This document shows, one piece after another, positions 60,561-64,000 of a stretch of 64,000 bases of DNA. The stretch covers positions 496,001-560,000 of the forward strand of contig NZ_QMJY01000013.1 in assembly GCF_003574395.1 (NCBI RefSeq), read 5' to 3'. Every line of letters begins with the position of its first letter. Position 1 is the stretch's first letter. The DNA is from Tabrizicola thermarum. GTDB taxonomy: Bacteria; Pseudomonadota; Alphaproteobacteria; Rhodobacterales; Rhodobacteraceae. A program made the translations under genes and the position numbers. The notes beneath the pieces were generated by a model. It was given only the letters and a program-made list of their open reading frames with translations. It was not told where the DNA came from and did not search any database.

Positions 60561-61926
60561 GTTCCCGACGATCCTTGCCGTCACCGGCTGGGCGACCGCC
60601 GCCACCGTGGCCGCCTTCGTCTTCGCCTCGACCGGGCAGAAGGCTGCCGAACCCGCGCCTGTGGTGAAACCGGCCGAGACCGCCGCAGCGCCCGCGCCGG
60701 AACCCGCGCCCGCGCCTGCGCCCGCACCGGAACCCGCAGCTGCGGTCGCCGAGGCCGAACCCGCGCCCGCAGCCCCGACGGCCGAACCGGCAGCCGCGGC
60801 AACGCCCGTCTCGCTGGCTGACATCACGCCGCTCGGCCTCGGCCGCCCCGCCCTGCCGGAAGAGATCGAGGCCTGGGACGTCGCCGTCCTGCCCGATGGC
60901 ACCGGTCTGCCGGTCGGGTCGGGTGATGTGGAAACCGGGAACGAGGTTTTCGGCGAGAAATGCGCCGCCTGTCACGGCGACTTTGCCGAGGGCATCGACA
61001 GCTGGCCGGTGCTCGCCGGCGGGGCGGGCAGCCTGACGGACCCGCGCCCGGTCAAGACCATCGGCAGCTACTGGCCCTATCTGTCCACCGTCTTCGACTA
61101 TGTCCACCGCTCGATGCCCTTCGGCGAGGCGCAGACCCTGTCGGTGGACGAGACCTATGCGATCACGGCCTTCCTCCTCTATTCCAACGGGATCGTCGAG
61201 GACGACTTCGTGCTGTCGAACGAGAATTTCACCTCGATCGTGATGCCCAATGCCGAGGGCTTCTATGTCGATGACCGGCCGGTCACCGAGTATCCGCTGT
61301 TCTCGGGCGAGCCCTGCATGGAGAACTGCCGCACCGCCGCGCCCCAGGTGACCAAGCGCGCGGTCGATCTGAACGTGACGCCGCTGGACCCGGACGGCAA
61401 ACCCGCCGGGACGCTGCCGGTCATCACCCTGGCCGCGACCGGCACGGCCACGGACCCTGCGACACCCGAGGCCGCCCCCGCAACCGAGACCGCGACAGCG
61501 CCAGAGGCAACTGCCGAGCCCGCTCCGGTCGAACTGGCCGAGGCCACCCCGGCCCCGGCCGAACCGGTCGCCGAGCCTGTCGCCACGGGCGATGCTGGCG
61601 ATGCGGCGCTAATTGCCGAAGGCGAGAAGGTGTTCCGGAAATGCGCCTCTTGCCACAAGGTCGGCGAAGGCGCGAAAAACGGCGTCGGCCCGGTGCTGAA
61701 CGGCATCGTCGGCGCACCGATGGCCAGGGTCGAGGGCTTCGCCTATTCCGCCAGCCTGGCCGACATGGGCGCCAAGGGCGGGGTCTGGGATGCGGCGGCG
61801 CTCCAGGCCTTCCTCGAGAACCCTAAGGGCTATGTGAAGGGCACCAAGATGTCCTTCGCGGGCCTGAAGAAACCCGAGGAACGCGATGCCGTCATCGCAT
61901 ATCTCGGGACACTGAAGGGACCATGA
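60544..61926 (+). CDS. soxD: Dihaem cytochrome c SoxD, long-linker form
   Basis: SoxD takes electrons from SoxC. The 460-aa protein has a membrane/signal helix (about 10-30, [20 protein letters not shown]), an Ala/Pro/Glu low-complexity stretch (about 35-90), a first haem domain with CAACH (140-144), a second Ala/Pro/Glu linker (about 290-350), and a second haem domain with CASCH (367-371). SoxD of Paracoccus is shorter as I recall; the extra length is mostly in the linkers. It overlaps soxC by 17 nt and soxE by 4 nt. Confidence 0.95.
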   Translation: MSKSPEFPTILAVTGWATAATVAAFVFASTGQKAAEPAPVVKPAETAAAPAPEPAPAPAPAPEPAAAVAEAEPAPAAPTAEPAAAATPVSLADITPLGLGRPALPEEIEAWDVAVLPDGTGLPVGSGDVETGNEVFGEKCAACHGDFAEGIDSWPVLAGGAGSLTDPRPVKTIGSYWPYLSTVFDYVHRSMPFGEAQTLSVDETYAITAFLLYSNGIVEDDFVLSNENFTSIVMPNAEGFYVDDRPVTEYPLFSGEPCMENCRTAAPQVTKRAVDLNVTPLDPDGKPAGTLPVITLAATGTATDPATPEAAPATETATAPEATAEPAPVELAEATPAPAEPVAEPVATGDAGDAALIAEGEKVFRKCASCHKVGEGAKNGVGPVLNGIVGAPMARVEGFAYSASLADMGAKGGVWDAAALQAFLENPKGYVKGTKMSFAGLKKPEERDAVIAYLGTLKGP

Positions 61927-62627
61927 CGCGACGGCTTTCCATGGCAGTTCTCCTGCTCGCCTTCGGCACCACGCCGGGGGCGGCGGAAGAGATCGGCGAT
62001 GCCGCACGCGGCGCGGACCTCTTTGCCCGCCAGTGCCAGGCCTGCCATCAGATCGGCGAAGGCGCGAAGAACCGGGTCGGGCCGCAGCTGAACAAGATCT
62101 TCGGCCGCCGGGCGGGCAGCGTCGAGGGCTTCACCTATTCCAGGTCGATGGCGCGCATGGGCGCGGACGGGCTGACCTGGACGCTCGAGACGCTGGACGC
62201 CTATCTCGCCAATCCCAAGGCGCTGGTCTCGGGCACGCGGATGAACTACCGCGGCATGCCCGACCCCGAGGCGCGGGCGGCGCTGCTGGCCTATCTGCGC
62301 GACTGGTCCGACCGGCCGCAGGACATCCCCGAATCCGAACCCACCGCGCGCAAGACCGACCCCGATCTCGCACCCGAGGTGCTGGCCCTCAAGGGCGACC
62401 CGGATTACGGCGAATACCTCGCCTCGGAATGCCGGACCTGCCACCAGGCCGACGGCTCGGATCAGGGAATCCCTTCCGTCACCGGCTGGCCGGAAGAGGA
62501 TTTCGTGATCGCCATGCATGCCTACAAGCAGAAGCTGCGCCCGCATCCGGTGATGCAGATGATGGCCAGCCGCCTGAACGACGAGGAGATCGCGGCGCTG
62601 GCCGCCTATTTCGCCACGCTGAAATGA
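61923..62627 (+). CDS. soxE: Dihaem cytochrome c SoxE
   Basis: A 234-aa exported cytochrome (signal about 1-21) with haem sites CQACH (38-42) and CRTCH (170-174). The first domain ([20 protein letters not shown]) closely resembles the second haem domain of the preceding SoxD, suggesting duplication. SoxE pairs with flavoprotein SoxF as a flavocytochrome c. It is coupled to soxD by a 4-nt overlap and is 55 nt from soxF. Confidence 0.95.
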   Translation: MTRRLSMAVLLLAFGTTPGAAEEIGDAARGADLFARQCQACHQIGEGAKNRVGPQLNKIFGRRAGSVEGFTYSRSMARMGADGLTWTLETLDAYLANPKALVSGTRMNYRGMPDPEARAALLAYLRDWSDRPQDIPESEPTARKTDPDLAPEVLALKGDPDYGEYLASECRTCHQADGSDQGIPSVTGWPEEDFVIAMHAYKQKLRPHPVMQMMASRLNDEEIAALAAYFATLK

Positions 62628-62682
62628 CGACAGGCGCGGGCCAACCGCGCGGGAAGACGCAACCCAAGGGGAGGAGACCCTG

Positions 62683-63945
62683 ATGAAGCTGAACAGACGC
62701 CATTTCCTGGGCACCGGCATCGCCGCCAGCGCCCTGCTGACTGCCCCCACCGTCTGGGGCCAGGCCAAGCCCAAGGTCGTCGTCATCGGCGGCGGCGCGG
62801 GGGGTGCAACGGCCGCGCGCTATCTGGCCAAGGACAGCGACGGCGCGATCGAGGTCACGCTGGTCGAGGCGAACCCGATCTACACCACCTGCTTCTTCTC
62901 GAACCTCTACCTCGGCGGCTTCTACGACTTCGAGAAGCTCCAGCACGGCTATGACAAGCTCGCCGGCGGCGGCGTGACGGTCATCAACGACATGGCCACC
63001 GGCGTCGATCGCGCGGCCAGGACCGTGACGCTGGCCGGCGGCCAGGTCCTGCCCTATGACCGGCTCATCCTGTCGCCCGGGATCGACTTCAAGGACGGCT
63101 CGGTCCCCGGCTGGTCGCTGGACGCGGCCGAGATCATGCCGCATGCCTACAAGGCCGGCCCGCAGACCCAGCTACTGAAGAAGCAGGTCGAGGAAATGCC
63201 CGAAGGCGGCGTCTTCGCCATGATCGCGCCGCCGAACCCCTACCGCTGCCCGCCCGGCCCCTACGAGCGGATCAGCATGGTCGCCCATATCCTCAAGACG
63301 AAGAACCCGACCGCCAAGATCATCATCGCCGACCCGAAGGAGAAGTTCTCCAAGCAGGCGCTGTTCGAGGACGGCTGGAACCGCCATTACGCCGGCATGG
63401 TGGAATGGATCGGCCCCGACTTCGGCGGCGGCAAGGTCGAGGTGCGCCCCGAGGCGATGGAAGTGGTGATCGACGGCGAGGTGACCAAGGTCGCCTGCTG
63501 CAACGTGATCCCCGGCCAGAAGGCCGGCAAGATCGCCGAGCTTGCCGGGGTCACGGATGACTCGGGCTGGGCGCCGGTGCATCCCGACAGCATGAAGTCG
63601 AAGGCCGACGAGAACGTCTGGGTGCTGGGCGACAGCTCGGCCCAGGGCGACATGCCCAAGTCGGGCTTCTCGGCCAACAGCCAGGCCAAGGTCGCCGCCA
63701 TGGCGATCCGGGGGGAACTGACCGGCTCCAAGAGCTTCCCGGCCAAGTATTCCAACACCTGCTGGTCGCTGATCGCCCCGGACGACGGCGTCAAGGTCGG
63801 CGCCTCCTACGAGCCGACGCCCGAGAAGATCGCCAGCGTGGAAAGCTTCATCTCCGAGGTCGGCGAGGACGCCGCGCTGCGCAAGGCGACCTATGAGGAA
63901 AGCCTCGGCTGGTATGCCGGGATCACCGCCGACATGTTCGGTTGA
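62683..63945 (+). CDS. soxF: Flavocytochrome c sulfide dehydrogenase flavoprotein SoxF
   Basis: A 420-aa FAD protein that oxidises sulfide in vitro and works with SoxE. A TAT signal (NRRHFLGTGIAASALLTAP) precedes the FAD-binding motif VVVIGGGAGGATAARYLAK. The redox-site Cys region ANPIYTTCFFSNLYLGGFYD and the FCSD family segment APPNPYRCPPGPYERISMVA are visible, with the C-terminal FCSD-flavin-binding domain. GGGGAGGAGA precedes the ATG. soxG and soxH, if present, would lie past the window end. Confidence 0.96.
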   Translation: MKLNRRHFLGTGIAASALLTAPTVWGQAKPKVVVIGGGAGGATAARYLAKDSDGAIEVTLVEANPIYTTCFFSNLYLGGFYDFEKLQHGYDKLAGGGVTVINDMATGVDRAARTVTLAGGQVLPYDRLILSPGIDFKDGSVPGWSLDAAEIMPHAYKAGPQTQLLKKQVEEMPEGGVFAMIAPPNPYRCPPGPYERISMVAHILKTKNPTAKIIIADPKEKFSKQALFEDGWNRHYAGMVEWIGPDFGGGKVEVRPEAMEVVIDGEVTKVACCNVIPGQKAGKIAELAGVTDDSGWAPVHPDSMKSKADENVWVLGDSSAQGDMPKSGFSANSQAKVAAMAIRGELTGSKSFPAKYSNTCWSLIAPDDGVKVGASYEPTPEKIASVESFISEVGEDAALRKATYEESLGWYAGITADMFG

Positions 63946-63961
63946 CCCCTTCCTTGCAACC

Positions 63962-63988
63962 CGCGGGCGCGACACCCTCGCGCCCGCG
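63962..63988 (+). terminator. Hairpin terminator after soxF
   Basis: CGCGGGCGCGA (63962-63972) pairs perfectly with TCGCGCCCGCG (63978-63988) around a 5-nt loop, an 11-bp GC-rich stem, followed by CCTTTCC. It lies 17 nt after the soxF stop and probably ends or attenuates the sox transcript; a weak T-run leaves some read-through possible. Confidence 0.75.
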
Positions 63989-64000
63989 CCTTTCCGGGAC

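Noticed and set aside
1-64000. CRISPR array, tRNA or rRNA genes, prophage
   Set aside because: No regularly spaced direct repeats, no tRNA-like cloverleaf noticed, no phage structural or integrase genes were seen in the window.

Overview
This looks like a chromosomal segment of a high-GC alphaproteobacterium of the Rhodobacteraceae/Paracoccaceae type (Paracoccus, Rhodobacter, Defluviimonas and relatives). The basis is the roseobacter/Rhodobacter-style flagellar cluster, a Paracoccus-type soxTRS-VWXYZABCDEF locus, the neighbourhood heparinase-purH-lspA-DUF3035-M16-M16, and recurring Rhodobacteraceae intergenic elements. No rRNA, tRNA or CRISPR array was seen. Nearly all genes are tightly packed, often with ATGA overlaps, and no stretch longer than 300 bases is gene-free once starts are assigned as below.

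Layout. 2-1714: 3' part of pheT, ending at a 27-bp inverted repeat. 1790-10217 (minus strand): an eight-gene, mostly uncharacterised block. It encodes a coiled-coil protein, a small membrane protein, a 379-aa unknown, a AAA ATPase, a GC-poorer Schlafen/AlbA_2-type protein, a DUF6638-like protein, and two membrane proteins, one of them DUF1523-like. I consider this the best candidate for an undescribed system. 10486-18424: household and accessory genes (panC, panB, a cupin, an L,D-transpeptidase, a GlsB-like protein, creatinase, a zinc-ribbon protein, a P1 peptidase, moaE, moaD, pgsA). 18492-25640: an M16 peptidase pair, a DUF3035 lipoprotein, lspA, purH and a heparinase-fold protein. 25775-28059: two saccharopine dehydrogenases. 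28211-31516: dTDP-L-rhamnose genes in the order rfbC-B-D-A.

31722-50583 is a flagellar cluster in four transcription blocks: fliP-N-H-F (minus); fliL, an unknown, motE-like, motA, a 720-aa periplasmic protein, a lytic transglycosylase, flhA, fliR, flhB and a FliJ-like gene (plus); a second fliL-like gene, flgH-A-G-F, fliQ, fliE, flgC and flgB (minus); fliI (plus). A near-consensus CtrA box sits between the divergent fliF and fliL blocks. Export apparatus, rod, L-ring and stator (MotA) parts are present. motB, fliG, fliM, hook and filament genes are not in the window.

50594-51760 is a scar between the flagellar and sulfur loci: a C-terminal LysE remnant, an IS5-family element with a frameshifted transposase flanked by CTAG, and an orphan FNR-type palindrome. 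51907-63945 is the sox locus: soxT, soxR and soxS on the minus strand, divergent from soxVWXYZABCDEF. Together these genes supply thiosulfate uptake (SoxT), sulfur-responsive repression (SoxR), periplasmic thiol reduction (SoxS, SoxV, SoxW), the SoxYZ carrier cycle (SoxXA, SoxB, SoxCD), and a SoxEF flavocytochrome pair. A strong hairpin follows soxF.
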